Positions 7,735 to 16,470 of a DNA stretch of 28,067 nt are shown here, in pieces (position 1 is the first letter of the stretch; every line of letters starts with the position of its first letter). The DNA comes from a bacterium. GTDB taxonomy: Bacteria; UBA9089; JAHJRX01. The DNA lies in NCBI GenBank assembly GCA_030017825.1, contig JASEGW010000004.1:1-28067 (forward strand). Direction: 5' to 3'. Below the pieces are notes generated by a model. The model was not told the origin of the DNA, made no database searches, and saw only the letters and a program-made list of their open reading frames with translations. Both the position numbers and the translations under genes were made by a program.

Positions 7735-8817
7735 TTAGCTAAAGCTACTTGTAGTATTATTTTGAAGCGCAAAAGATTCTTTTTGGGATTTCATAATAGA
7801 AATAAGATGAAGTTTGATGCGATACCATAAAGAAAATATGGCTGCTGAACCAGCTAAAATATGGAATAAGAATATCCACAGATGAGCAGATAAAGTGATT
7901 GCAGACATAATATTTCTATTTAGTCCAAAAGTAGCACAGAAAATAATTACCCATAATATTTCATTACTACCTATTTGAGCAGGAGGGTAAGGTAGCACAT
8001 AGGAAAGTTGAATTAGGGTATAACCAAAGAATACTTTTAAGAGAGAAAGAGAGCTACCAAATCCCAATAGAAAAAAATAAAAAAATAGAGCATCAGATGC
8101 AATGCTTAAAAAAGAAAACAATATAGTATAAAAAATAATGGTTTTGTTTTTAAAATAAGTAATGATTTCTTTAAAAAAATGATCAAGAGAATTTATAGAT
8201 TTTAGTTTAAAGTTTATAAATCTATCTGGAGCTAGAGATATAAAATATTTAAAAATGTTTAGGATAAGACCAGTTTTTTTTACGGAAATCAAGATAATAA
8301 GAAGTAGAATTATAAAAATCGAGGTTATCAAATAGATTAAAACAAATACAGGTCGGGATAAACTAAAAGAAAAAATAAAAATAAGAGGTAGAATAATAAG
8401 AACTGGAAATACATCCATTACTTTATCCATAAAAACACTAGGAAGTGATCGAGAAATATTGATATTAGCTAATTTTTTTAAAAACACACAACGCGCAATA
8501 TCTCCAGCACGACAAGGTATAAAAAAGTTAATTAACATTCCAGCAACATATAGAGCAAAAGAAGTTATGTATTTTATAGAATGAACTTGAGCTAAGATGA
8601 TTTTCCAACGAACGCTTCTGAAAAAGTAAGCCAGGGTGTAAAAAATGGTAGATAGGAAAATATAAGAATAATCTACGGAAGATATATACCCCATTACCTT
8701 TGAAAAATCTATATCTATATATAGAGACCATATTAATAACAAAAAAATGCCCATGATTAAACCTATGATTATTTTTTTTACCATTTTAGCGTTTAGGTCT
8801 AAAAAATTATTAAGCAT
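7735..8817 (-). CDS. UPF0104 / lysylphosphatidylglycerol synthase TM-like membrane protein (copy 2)
   Basis: This 360-residue integral membrane protein shares a family with the 1986-2981 gene. It shows the NFFIPCRAGDIAR loop (97-109), equivalent to NDILPARIGEFVR in copy 1, and a later LPYPPAQIGSNE loop with the conserved Pro/Gly pattern. No soluble domain is attached. It lies between the deacetylase and a DPM1-like enzyme, so handling of lipid-linked sugar is a reasonable but unproven role. An AAGGAG site just before 8817, inside the deacetylase coding end, supports this start over the internal Met at residue 12. It overlaps the deacetylase by 8 bases. Confidence 0.82.
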   Translation of the reverse strand: MLNNFLDLNAKMVKKIIIGLIMGIFLLLIWSLYIDIDFSKVMGYISSVDYSYIFLSTIFYTLAYFFRSVRWKIILAQVHSIKYITSFALYVAGMLINFFIPCRAGDIARCVFLKKLANINISRSLPSVFMDKVMDVFPVLIILPLIFIFSFSLSRPVFVLIYLITSIFIILLLIILISVKKTGLILNIFKYFISLAPDRFINFKLKSINSLDHFFKEIITYFKNKTIIFYTILFSFLSIASDALFFYFFLLGFGSSLSLLKVFFGYTLIQLSYVLPYPPAQIGSNEILWVIIFCATFGLNRNIMSAITLSAHLWIFLFHILAGSAAIFSLWYRIKLHLISIMKSQKESFALQNNTTSSFS

Positions 8818-9994
8818 TTTTTCTCCTTATTTTATATGTTATAATAACAAGAACTCCAAATAACATAAGAGATAAAAATATTTTTAAAAATAGCTTAATA
8901 CCTTTTATGGTAGTAAATGGAATACCTTGTCTAGTAAAGACCCATCCGACTTCTTTTTCTACTATACAAGTATTTTTATTAACGAGTTGAATTTTAATAA
9001 AATGTCCTCCTTGGATTAAAGGTTTATCAAAGACTAAACTTAATTTTCCAGATTTTTGGTCATAATTATAAGGAAGTATTTTATTGTCTAGTTTAAATAG
9101 TATTTGATAAAGGTTTAAGTTTATGGGTTCTTCAATCATGGCAAAAATTTTAGGTTTTTTATAAAAAGTATAAGTAGCTAAAGGTGGATTTAGATAATAT
9201 GATTTTAGGTGTCCAATATTTAATAAAGAGATAAATTTCTTTAAATCAAAATCACCATATACTGCTTGGCGATTTATATTAAAGGGGCTTGAAGATAAGG
9301 TATTCGTACCACCATGGAAAGTTAATAAAGCCTTATAGCCATATTTCTTAGCTTTTTCAATCACGAATTGGTCATATTTTCCATAAGGATAAGCTAAGTA
9401 TTTTACTTTATTATTTAATTTTTCTTCAATGATATTTTTTGATTCTAAAAGTTCCATCTCAAGTCGTTTGAGGTAGGAAGTTTTTCTTTCCGTCTTTAGA
9501 TCTCTTACCAAAGAACAATAATGATGGGTTTTAGTATGACCCTGAATATCAATTACTCCACTATTCTGTAATTCATTTAGCATTTCCCAAGTAAAACTCT
9601 TATTTACAAAATTTGTGGTTAAGAATAAAGTAGCGCAAAAATTAAATTTATTTAAATAAGGAAAAGCCACACTATAAACACTTTCAACTCCATCGTCTAT
9701 AGTAATAACAACTGATTTTTGAGGAAGCGGAAGTTTTTTGTTTAAAGCTTCTACAAATTTTTCTAAAGGCAATACTTTATAATTGTTATCAGCTAAGTAT
9801 TGTAACTGTTCTAAAAATTTTTTTGGAGGTACATTTATTCTTAATTTTCTTTGCGAAGTATCTGGTTCTGAGAAACTATGGTAGGCTAATATAGGTATAG
9901 TTTGAAAATCTGCATGGAGATTATTAGCATGGAGATTATTATATAGAGATAAAGAAAACAAAGAGATTAAAAAAAGTGTAATATATTTTATCAT
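8810..9994 (-). CDS. Exported, membrane-anchored polysaccharide deacetylase (NodB domain)
   Basis: This 394-residue carbohydrate esterase 4 protein has a signal peptide-like N-terminus (hydrophobic 3-18), then a NodB domain. The LAYHS opening is at 36-40, TIDDG contains D100 and D101, and QGHTKTHH holds the two metal histidines H153 and H157. A YPYGKYD motif follows near 216. Together these give the Asp-His-His zinc site of an active deacetylase. The C-terminal ~100 residues form an extra domain ending in one membrane span (about 365-388) and basic residues, so the enzyme would be anchored and face outwards. It probably removes N-acetyl groups from the cluster's polysaccharide or from peptidoglycan. 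The region after the signal peptide contains a duplicated peptide caused by a 15-bp DNA repeat. It overlaps the preceding gene by 4 bases. Confidence 0.9.
   Translation of the reverse strand: MIKYITLFLISLFSLSLYNNLHANNLHADFQTIPILAYHSFSEPDTSQRKLRINVPPKKFLEQLQYLADNNYKVLPLEKFVEALNKKLPLPQKSVVITIDDGVESVYSVAFPYLNKFNFCATLFLTTNFVNKSFTWEMLNELQNSGVIDIQGHTKTHHYCSLVRDLKTERKTSYLKRLEMELLESKNIIEEKLNNKVKYLAYPYGKYDQFVIEKAKKYGYKALLTFHGGTNTLSSSPFNINRQAVYGDFDLKKFISLLNIGHLKSYYLNPPLATYTFYKKPKIFAMIEEPINLNLYQILFKLDNKILPYNYDQKSGKLSLVFDKPLIQGGHFIKIQLVNKNTCIVEKEVGWVFTRQGIPFTTIKGIKLFLKIFLSLMLFGVLVIITYKIRRKNA
9912..9941 (-). repeat. Perfect 15-bp tandem duplication inside the deacetylase gene
   Basis: The 15-base unit beginning GCATGGAGAT occurs twice head to tail (9912-9926 and 9927-9941 on the plus strand). 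It keeps the reading frame and yields a repeated Asn-Leu-His-Ala-Asn peptide at about residues 20-28, at or just after the expected signal peptide cleavage site. It looks like a recent slippage event. Confidence 0.95.
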
Positions 9995-11616
9995 AAATTT
10001 TGACTCCTAAAGAAATCTTTTAAATCATAAATTCTTACCTCAGAGATATCTTTTTTGTCAATATTTTTAAAAAAGTTTAAAGTATTGAGAAAGGATACTA
10101 TGCAATGCTCAAACCAAAATTGAAAATGAAGGCCTCTGTTCTCTTTTATGGTAAATATAGGCTTAGCTCTAGACTCTATTTCTATGAGCAAAGGTGACTT
10201 TTTAAAAGGAAAGTGAGGAAATTTAGTGATATATTTTTGAACATCTACTAATAAATAGCGATAATCTTGATTATATAAGTTTTTTAAGCTAGTATAACTT
10301 TCTATATTTCTTATGTCTCTGACAAGATTTGGATCCTTGACATAGAAAAAAGATACTTGTTCATGGGTGGTGATATGTTTAGTGACTCCTTGTCTAGATA
10401 AATAATTAAACGCTTTTCTTAAACCAGAATTTAAATTTAGAGTGTTATTTATATTAGGCAAAGAAAAAATGCAAATAAGGACAAGGATAACAATAAAGAC
10501 TATGTTTTTGGGTTTGATGTAATCATCTAATGCTTTGCTTATAATTAAAAATATACTTGGCAGGGCAATTACAAAAAATCTTGGAAAATCTGCGCTATAT
10601 AAACCGAAGAATATTAGCGAGACAAAAAATTGGAAGAATATAATGAAGTTAAAGGATGTATAATTTCTTATTAGTTTGTATATTCCATAAAGAAGTAAAA
10701 TACAGATAACAATTCCTTCTAACTTAAACAAATAAAATGGATAAGCAATAAAATCTTGGATGTTAAAAGCAACACTACTTCCAAAACGAAAGATATTATC
10801 GTATAATAGTTCAATATAGGTTCTAAATGGAAAAACAATGTTTGATTTTCTATATATTATCAGCAATAGGTGATAAAAAGATTCATAGATGGCAAAAGGT
10901 AAGAGCATGGTTAGGGATAAAGTTGTGAACCTTCTAATGTTTTCTAACGTAAAATGAGGTTTTTTTCTATAGAAAAAATATAATTCATATACATAGAAGA
11001 AAAAAGGCATTAGTATCCAACGATAATGGCAGCTATAAGCAATTCCTGTAAACAAACCAGAGAGACCTAAATACCAGATAGAAAAGTATTTATTTTTAAT
11101 ACTTTGGATATAGAATATATTAGCTAAGACAAAGAAGAAAAGGGTATTTATTTCTCCGAATCCTTCTCTGGAATAAAGTAAATGGTATCCTGAAATAGAT
11201 AGTAGGAATGCGGATAAAATTCCTACTTTTGGAGAGTATAGGGATTTTCCTAAAAAGAAGATTAAAATAACTGTAGCTAAGCCAAATACGGCTGACATTA
11301 GACTGCTTGTATAATCCTTAATGCCATTAGTAAAGCTACCAAATAGGGCAATTAAAACTACATGTCCTGGTTTAGGATTTGTTAAGGGCAGACCACCTAA
11401 ATTGTTAGAAATATAATCAACTCTTTCTTTATTTGTGATATTTTTTAAAGAAAAGCTTTTTATGGTATGATTAAAAATATCTTTGACAAAGATTGCTTCT
11501 CGAGAGTTAGCAGCTTCATCTGTTAAAAAGAAACATTTATCTTTGATATGGTAGAGTCTAAGAAAAGCAGCTAGGAAAATAATTATTGCCAAAAAAAGAT
11601 AAGATAATTTATTCAT
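9991..11616 (-). CDS. GT39/ArnT-like membrane glycosyltransferase (duplicate B)
   Basis: This 541-residue polytopic protein is of the dolichyl-phosphate-mannose:protein mannosyltransferase/ArnT type. The first loop carries the FLTDEA motif with D33-E34, the catalytic acidic pair expected of GT39 enzymes, followed by an NPKPGH element near 80-85. About 11 to 13 hydrophobic spans follow, then a soluble C-terminal tail of roughly 130 residues ending in IYDLKDFF. It closely resembles the neighbour at 12332-13912 along its length, including the tail, so the pair is a tandem duplication. It probably transfers a sugar from the polyprenyl phosphate carrier made by the GT2 immediately upstream, with which it overlaps by 4 bases. 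The acceptor is unknown. Confidence 0.85.
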   Translation of the reverse strand: MNKLSYLFLAIIIFLAAFLRLYHIKDKCFFLTDEAANSREAIFVKDIFNHTIKSFSLKNITNKERVDYISNNLGGLPLTNPKPGHVVLIALFGSFTNGIKDYTSSLMSAVFGLATVILIFFLGKSLYSPKVGILSAFLLSISGYHLLYSREGFGEINTLFFFVLANIFYIQSIKNKYFSIWYLGLSGLFTGIAYSCHYRWILMPFFFYVYELYFFYRKKPHFTLENIRRFTTLSLTMLLPFAIYESFYHLLLIIYRKSNIVFPFRTYIELLYDNIFRFGSSVAFNIQDFIAYPFYLFKLEGIVICILLLYGIYKLIRNYTSFNFIIFFQFFVSLIFFGLYSADFPRFFVIALPSIFLIISKALDDYIKPKNIVFIVILVLICIFSLPNINNTLNLNSGLRKAFNYLSRQGVTKHITTHEQVSFFYVKDPNLVRDIRNIESYTSLKNLYNQDYRYLLVDVQKYITKFPHFPFKKSPLLIEIESRAKPIFTIKENRGLHFQFWFEHCIVSFLNTLNFFKNIDKKDISEVRIYDLKDFFRSQNL

Positions 11617-12323
11617 TTGGAAAACCTTAATTGAAGCCAGAAAAATAACATCCTGAAAAAGGTTTTAATAATTCTTAAAGGATTACTTCCTTGAGCAACG
11701 CCTGCAGTACGGGGATATGAAGAAACATCCACTTCTTCTATTCTGTAATTAGCTTTTTTAGCTTTTATTAAGGTTTCAATATCCCAAAAAAATCCTTTGG
11801 AGGTAATGCTTATTTTGTCAAATACATATTTATGATAAAGCTTTACCCAGCTAGGGTCTTTAAACTTTATACCAAAAAGAAGCCAGATTAAGATATTATA
11901 TACTTTTGTGTTAAACATTCTAAAAAAAGTATATTCTCTATTAATTCTTGTTCCAATTACTATATCTGCATTTTTACTGATCAGTGGAGGTAAAAATTTA
12001 TAGAGTTCAGCTATGTTAAATTGATTATCAGCACAGGTAATAAATAAAAAATTGCTTTTAGCATATTTAATTCCTAATCTGACAGCAGTGCCCATACCTT
12101 CGTTTTTTGATAAAGATAGCACTTTTACCAAAGGATTTTTATTTGCAATATCATTAGCAATTTTTTCTGTGTTATCTATACTGCCATCATTGACCACAAT
12201 AACTTCATAGTTAGGAGTAAGGTTTTCTAAAGCATCTATAGAACTCAAAATAGCTTTTTCTATATTACCTTCTTCATTATAGGCAGGCATAATAATAGAT
12301 ATGCTATGGTTTAATTTACTCAT
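11613..12323 (-). CDS. GT2 glycosyltransferase, DPM1-like with altered DxD
   Basis: This 236-residue GT-A family 2 enzyme has IMPAYNEEGNI near 11-21, VVNDGSIDNT near 43-52, and the region where the metal-binding motif lies as TCADNQF (96-102). The usual D-x-D is reduced: the first Asp is replaced by Cys97, and D99 remains. A late SSYPRTAG segment and basic C-terminus fit the polyprenyl-phosphate sugar synthase group. It has no C-terminal membrane spans. It is followed with a 4-base overlap by the GT39-like gene, and this pair repeats the GT2 plus GT39 arrangement just upstream. Likely role: load a sugar on polyprenyl phosphate for the GT39 partner. Activity with the altered motif is uncertain. 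Confidence 0.83.
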   Translation of the reverse strand: MSKLNHSISIIMPAYNEEGNIEKAILSSIDALENLTPNYEVIVVNDGSIDNTEKIANDIANKNPLVKVLSLSKNEGMGTAVRLGIKYAKSNFLFITCADNQFNIAELYKFLPPLISKNADIVIGTRINREYTFFRMFNTKVYNILIWLLFGIKFKDPSWVKLYHKYVFDKISITSKGFFWDIETLIKAKKANYRIEEVDVSSYPRTAGVAQGSNPLRIIKTFFRMLFFWLQLRFSK

Positions 12324-12331
12324 TTTGTCCT

Positions 12332-13912
12332 TTAGAGAAAATAATCTTTTAAGTCATATATTTTAATATATTTTTTTTCTTCTTCTGATGTATTGGTAAA
12401 ATAATGTTTTGTTTTTTTAAAGTTAATATTATGTTCGAACCATATCTGTAAATGAGTTCCTCTGTTATCAAAAGCTGTAAAAACTGGTTTACATTTTGAT
12501 TCAATATCTATTAGAATTTTACTTTTATCTCCTAACCAGTTAGGCCAAGGATTTCCAAAATACTTCATAATATCCACAAATAAATAACGAAAACCTTGAT
12601 CATAAGCCTTTTTTAAGTCTGTTTTACTTTTGATATTTCTAAAATCAGATACAGAATTGTGATCTACAAAGAAAGTAGAGACCCACCAATGAGTGCTAAT
12701 ATGCTTTTTATTGCCTAAAAAATTATAAGATTCTTTAAATCCAGATTTTAGATGTAAAAGAGGGTAGCATTTATAAATTCCGATAAATAAAATTAAAATT
12801 AATAGAATCTTGTCAGTGTTTTTCTTTAAAATAAGTTTTAAAGAATAGAAAGCATATCCGGAAATTAAAGCCATAGCAGGCAGAGAAATAGCAAGATGAC
12901 GAGCATTATTTTCTTCAAATAGGCTAAAAAATAAAAAAGGAATTAAAAATTGTAGACTAAAATAAAACATATTTAAACTTATTTTTTTAAACATCAAAAT
13001 AATACCCAAAATTAGTAGAGTAAAAATTATAGGACCTTCTAAGTGCCAAATAAGATATGGATAAGTTAAAATGTCATTAAGGTTTAAACCAGACTCAGCT
13101 CCATAGAAAAAGAGATGATCAAATAATTGCTCAAAATAAGTAAGAAAAGGTAACACAGCATTATTTCTTCGAAAGACAAGGAGAGCTAAATGATAGGGAA
13201 ATTCAAATAGTAAAATAGGAAGAAGCATACAAGTATTAAGAATAAAAATACGGTTTAAGGTATCCTTGGTAAAAATTGACTTATTAGAGATAAAATAACA
13301 AATTTCATAAATCCATAAAAATAAGGGTATTACAAAAAGACGATAGTTGCAAGTATAAGCAATACCAGTAAAAAGACCGGAAATAGCTAAAAAAAGTAAC
13401 TTATTTTTAGAGTTAATTTTGTAGCTTTTTATATAAAAATAGAAAGACAATAAGAAGAAAAAAATGCTGTCTACTTCTGCGAGCCCTTCGCGAGAATACA
13501 TAGTATGATATGAAGATATGGTTAAGAATAAGGCAGAAAAGAGAGCAATATTTTCATTAAATATGTCTTTGGCAATTATAAACAAAAGGATTATTGATAG
13601 AACTCCAAAAATTACTGATATTAAGCATCCTGAGTATTCTTTAACTTCTCCTTGTAGAAGAGCTATGGAGGATATTAAAAGAGTATGAGTTGGTTTACTA
13701 TGCCTTAAAGCAATCCCTTTTGTTTTACTACGTATATTATCAAGATCTTTATTGTCGCAAATACTTTTTACACCACTTACAATAAATTGAGCTTCTTGCA
13801 AATAGTTTCCTTCGTCAGTTAAAAAGACACCTTTAGAAGTAATCTTATAAAAACGAAGAAAGCAAGCTAATAATATTATTAAAGCTAAAGATAGATAAGT
13901 TGATTTTTTCAT
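12332..13912 (-). CDS. GT39/ArnT-like membrane glycosyltransferase (duplicate A)
   Basis: This 526-residue polytopic protein is paralogous to 9991-11616. Shared landmarks are the N-terminal span ending in a CFLRFYKI element, the FLTDEG loop with D33-E34, HSKPTH near 71-76, a YHTMYSREG motif near 150 (YHLLYSREG in the copy), and a soluble tail with RGTHLQIWFEH and IYDLKDYF. The DE pair supports a catalytically competent GT39-type enzyme using a polyprenyl-phosphate-linked sugar outside the membrane. It lies 4 bases downstream of its GT2 partner. The conserved soluble tail is specific to this pair within the window and may determine the acceptor. Confidence 0.85.
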   Translation of the reverse strand: MKKSTYLSLALIILLACFLRFYKITSKGVFLTDEGNYLQEAQFIVSGVKSICDNKDLDNIRSKTKGIALRHSKPTHTLLISSIALLQGEVKEYSGCLISVIFGVLSIILLFIIAKDIFNENIALFSALFLTISSYHTMYSREGLAEVDSIFFFLLSFYFYIKSYKINSKNKLLFLAISGLFTGIAYTCNYRLFVIPLFLWIYEICYFISNKSIFTKDTLNRIFILNTCMLLPILLFEFPYHLALLVFRRNNAVLPFLTYFEQLFDHLFFYGAESGLNLNDILTYPYLIWHLEGPIIFTLLILGIILMFKKISLNMFYFSLQFLIPFLFFSLFEENNARHLAISLPAMALISGYAFYSLKLILKKNTDKILLILILFIGIYKCYPLLHLKSGFKESYNFLGNKKHISTHWWVSTFFVDHNSVSDFRNIKSKTDLKKAYDQGFRYLFVDIMKYFGNPWPNWLGDKSKILIDIESKCKPVFTAFDNRGTHLQIWFEHNINFKKTKHYFTNTSEEEKKYIKIYDLKDYFL

Positions 13913-13916
13913 AAAA

Positions 13917-14651
13917 CTATTTTTTTATTCTTAAAGTTAAACAAACCATAGGTTTTAAAATTTTCCACCAATCAATAATAGGCTTTACTTTGGTATATTT
14001 TTTATATTCCTTGATTTGGGGATAAATTTTAGTGACTGGAACTTCTTTAATTTTATAATTATATCTAACTACCTGATAATGTAAATAGAATTCTAATTCT
14101 GTTCCATCTAGCCATTTTTGCCAAATATTTAATCTCTTGTCTTGAAAGATGCTTGTTTTATAAGCTCGAAAGCCGTTAGTTGCATCAGTAGCTTTAAATT
14201 TACCAAAAGTGAATATATTAAGAAGTATAGGATAAAGTCGGGTGCCAATAATACGATGTAAAGGCATTTTACCATAAATTCCACCTTCTAAATAACGAGA
14301 ACCTTGGACATAATCATAGTCTTCTTTTACAATAGGATCTAAGAGCAGGGGAACTTCTGCTGGGTTATCTTTATCGTTCCCAGCCAGGATAACAATAATA
14401 TCAAATTTATTAGAAATGGCATAATCAATTCCTGTTCTTATAGCACTTCCTAGTCCGCGCCTACTGCCATGGCTAATAACTATATCGGCTCCAGCTTCTT
14501 TGGCTACATTAGCTGTGTTGTCTGTAGAGCCATCATCAACCACACAAATAGTATCCACTATATCTTTAGGAATTTTTCTTACCACATTTCCAATTTTATC
14601 TTCTTCATTAAAGGCTGGAGGTATAGCTATAATCTTCTTGTCGTGATACAT
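13917..14651 (-). CDS. GT2 glycosyltransferase, DPM1-like with Ala-Gly-Asn at the DxD position
   Basis: This 244-residue GT-A family 2 protein has AIPPAFNEEDKI near 9-20 and VVDDGSTDNT near 37-46, then ILAGNDKDNP at 88-97, where canonical enzymes have a D-x-D-containing MDADGQHDP-type motif. I recall an AGN form in a recognised GT2 subgroup, so this may be a family variant rather than decay. A GSRRGLGSA segment (62-70) matches the usual acceptor-loop sequence, and the late DATNGFRAYK segment is typical. An AAGGAAG site 9 bases before the ATG supports the start. It is followed after 4 bases by its GT39 partner. Sugar specificity cannot be read from sequence. Confidence 0.83.
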   Translation of the reverse strand: MYHDKKIIAIPPAFNEEDKIGNVVRKIPKDIVDTICVVDDGSTDNTANVAKEAGADIVISHGSRRGLGSAIRTGIDYAISNKFDIIVILAGNDKDNPAEVPLLLDPIVKEDYDYVQGSRYLEGGIYGKMPLHRIIGTRLYPILLNIFTFGKFKATDATNGFRAYKTSIFQDKRLNIWQKWLDGTELEFYLHYQVVRYNYKIKEVPVTKIYPQIKEYKKYTKVKPIIDWWKILKPMVCLTLRIKK

Positions 14652-14670
14652 AGATGCTTCCTTTCTCTGT

Positions 14671-15780
14671 TTAGTTAGTGTTCATTACCACCTTCATTTT
14701 CTTTAACTGTTCTTCGGCTTTGCTAAAATATTCTTTAATATCACTTTGGGTCTTAATCCATTCTACATATTTATCAACGCCTTCATCTAAAATAACTTCA
14801 GGCTTCCAACCTATAGATCTCAGCTTGCTGTTATCGGCAAAGAGATGTCGGACTTCTCCGGGACGAAACTCATTTCTCATCAAAGGTTCTATATCTAAGT
14901 TGTATTTTTTAGCTAAAGCAGCGATTAAACTTAAAACACTAGTCTGTTTTCCTGTTCCCACATTAAAGACCTGATGGGTTGCTTCGTCACTTTCTGCTAC
15001 TGCTAAATTTGCTTTAGCTACATCGCCTACATAGATAAAATCTCTAGTTTGACGTCCATCTTCATATACAATAGGAGGAAGTCCATTTAACATGCGAGTT
15101 GAAAAGATAGAGCAGACTCCTGTGTAAGGATTAAAGATTGATTGTCTTGGACCATAGGTAACAGAATATCTAAGAGCTACGGTAGGTATGTCATATCCTT
15201 TACCTAGCCCAATAGTTAATCTTTCTTGAGTATATTTAGATATAGCATAAGTAGTTTCTGCTCCTATGTTGGAATTTTCATCTGTTGGTAATGGGATAAG
15301 GTCTAAATTACAGATAGGACATTTTGATTCCCACTCTTTCTTTGACAGTTGACTAACAGAGCGTAAATCAGGATTAATTGTTCCATGTTCAGAACAGCTA
15401 TATTTTCCTTCTCCATAAACAGCTTGAGAAGAAGCTACTACTAATTTTTTTACAGGATGTTTTTTAATGATTAGTTCTATGAGATTTGCTGTTCCTAAAC
15501 AGTTAGCATGAACATACTTAGCTATTTCCGGCATAAAACCACCTTCAGCAGCTTGATGAAAGACATAATCAACCCCATCCAAGGCTATATCTAAGTCTTT
15601 CATGTTTCTTACATCGCCTAAAATAAATTCTGCTTCTTTAGGGATCCATGGAGGTTTACCCTTAAGATGAGTAGGCTCTACCAGACTATCTAATATTTTT
15701 ACTTGAAATCCTTTTTCTAAAAGTAAATCTACAAGATGTGAGCCTATAAGACCAGCTCCTCCAGTAACTAATGCTTTCAT
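14671..15780 (-). CDS. NAD-dependent epimerase/dehydratase, dTDP-L-rhamnose 4-epimerase-like
   Basis: This 369-residue extended short-chain dehydrogenase has the NAD-binding GGAGLIG motif at 7-13, the active-site SSQ element at 117-119, and the catalytic Y178-xxx-K182 pair (YAISK). A YTGVCSIFSTRMLNG segment and the REDIQ-like DGRQTRDFIYVGDVA follow. Between about 127 and 160 there is a small insertion with C129, H132, C154 and C157, a likely zinc knuckle. I associate this inserted pattern with proteins annotated as dTDP-L-rhamnose 4-epimerase, making dTDP-6-deoxy-L-talose, but the substrate is inferred. The length is slightly long for the family because of the insertion and a charged C-terminal tail. 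It overlaps the preceding GT2 by 4 bases and fits precursor supply for the polysaccharide. Confidence 0.85.
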   Translation of the reverse strand: MKALVTGGAGLIGSHLVDLLLEKGFQVKILDSLVEPTHLKGKPPWIPKEAEFILGDVRNMKDLDIALDGVDYVFHQAAEGGFMPEIAKYVHANCLGTANLIELIIKKHPVKKLVVASSQAVYGEGKYSCSEHGTINPDLRSVSQLSKKEWESKCPICNLDLIPLPTDENSNIGAETTYAISKYTQERLTIGLGKGYDIPTVALRYSVTYGPRQSIFNPYTGVCSIFSTRMLNGLPPIVYEDGRQTRDFIYVGDVAKANLAVAESDEATHQVFNVGTGKQTSVLSLIAALAKKYNLDIEPLMRNEFRPGEVRHLFADNSKLRSIGWKPEVILDEGVDKYVEWIKTQSDIKEYFSKAEEQLKKMKVVMNTN

Positions 15781-16469
15781 AAAATTCTCCTATCCATAAT
15801 GCGTTTTTTAAATAAAAATAAAAGATTGCCAAAACCATCTGACCAGAGATTTAGCTTACTTTCACCGACTCTCTCTCCATAATAAATAGGTATTTCAATA
15901 GCTTCGATAGTACGATTAGTAAAAGCTTCAATTTTTAATTCTTGGGAGAACGCCATGCCATTACTAGTTAATTTTACTCTATCTAAAACTTCTTTTTTAA
16001 AGACCCACATTCCTGATTGGGAATCAACAATTACTCTAAGGAAGAGAGCAGCAAGAACTGTACTAAGAATAATATTTCCAAAAACCCTTAAAAAACTTTT
16101 ACTTTTACCACTTTTAGAATGCCAACGACGGGCAGTAATAAAATCTACTTTCTCTTCAAAAAGGATATAAAGCAGTAAAGAAATACTTTCTGGAGGGTAG
16201 GTTCCATCAGCATCCATGGTAACTATAACATCTCCTGTAGCAGCTTTAAAACCAGCTTTATAAGCTATACCATAACCCTTTTTTTCTTCTCTAACGATGA
16301 CTACCTTATCTCCAAAACTTTTAGCTACTTCCACAGTATTATCAGTGCAGTTGTTGTCAACCACCACTACTTCATCTACTATATCTGGTATTTTTTCTAA
16401 GATGATTTTAATGCCGTCTTCTTCGTTATAACAAGGAGTAACTATGGATATTTTTTTATCTTTATACAT
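15777..16469 (-). CDS. GT2 glycosyltransferase, DPM1-like
   Basis: This 230-residue GT-A family 2 enzyme has IVTPCYNEEDGI (9-20), VVDNNCTDNT (36-45), EEKKGYGIAYKAG (61-73), and an intact metal-binding MDADGTYPP motif with D86 and D88. The later VDSQSGMWVFKK segment is typical of polyprenyl-phosphate hexose synthases. It has no C-terminal spans. An AGGAG site overlaps the end of the radical SAM gene one base upstream, and its stop overlaps the epimerase start by 4 bases, so it is part of the same transcript. No GT-C gene is directly next to it, so the carrier-linked sugar it makes may serve one of the neighbours. Sugar unknown. Confidence 0.87.
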   Translation of the reverse strand: MYKDKKISIVTPCYNEEDGIKIILEKIPDIVDEVVVVDNNCTDNTVEVAKSFGDKVVIVREEKKGYGIAYKAGFKAATGDVIVTMDADGTYPPESISLLLYILFEEKVDFITARRWHSKSGKSKSFLRVFGNIILSTVLAALFLRVIVDSQSGMWVFKKEVLDRVKLTSNGMAFSQELKIEAFTNRTIEAIEIPIYYGERVGESKLNLWSDGFGNLLFLFKKRIMDRRIL

Positions 16470-16470
16470 T

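Noticed and set aside
8528..8731. Minus-strand 67-residue frame within the UPF0104 copy 2 gene
   Set aside because: It is an out-of-frame shadow; the longer frame carries the family motifs.
1986..8817. UPF0104 proteins as MprF lysylphosphatidylglycerol synthases
   Set aside because: Both lack the C-terminal soluble aminoacyl-transferase domain, so lipid lysinylation is not supported.
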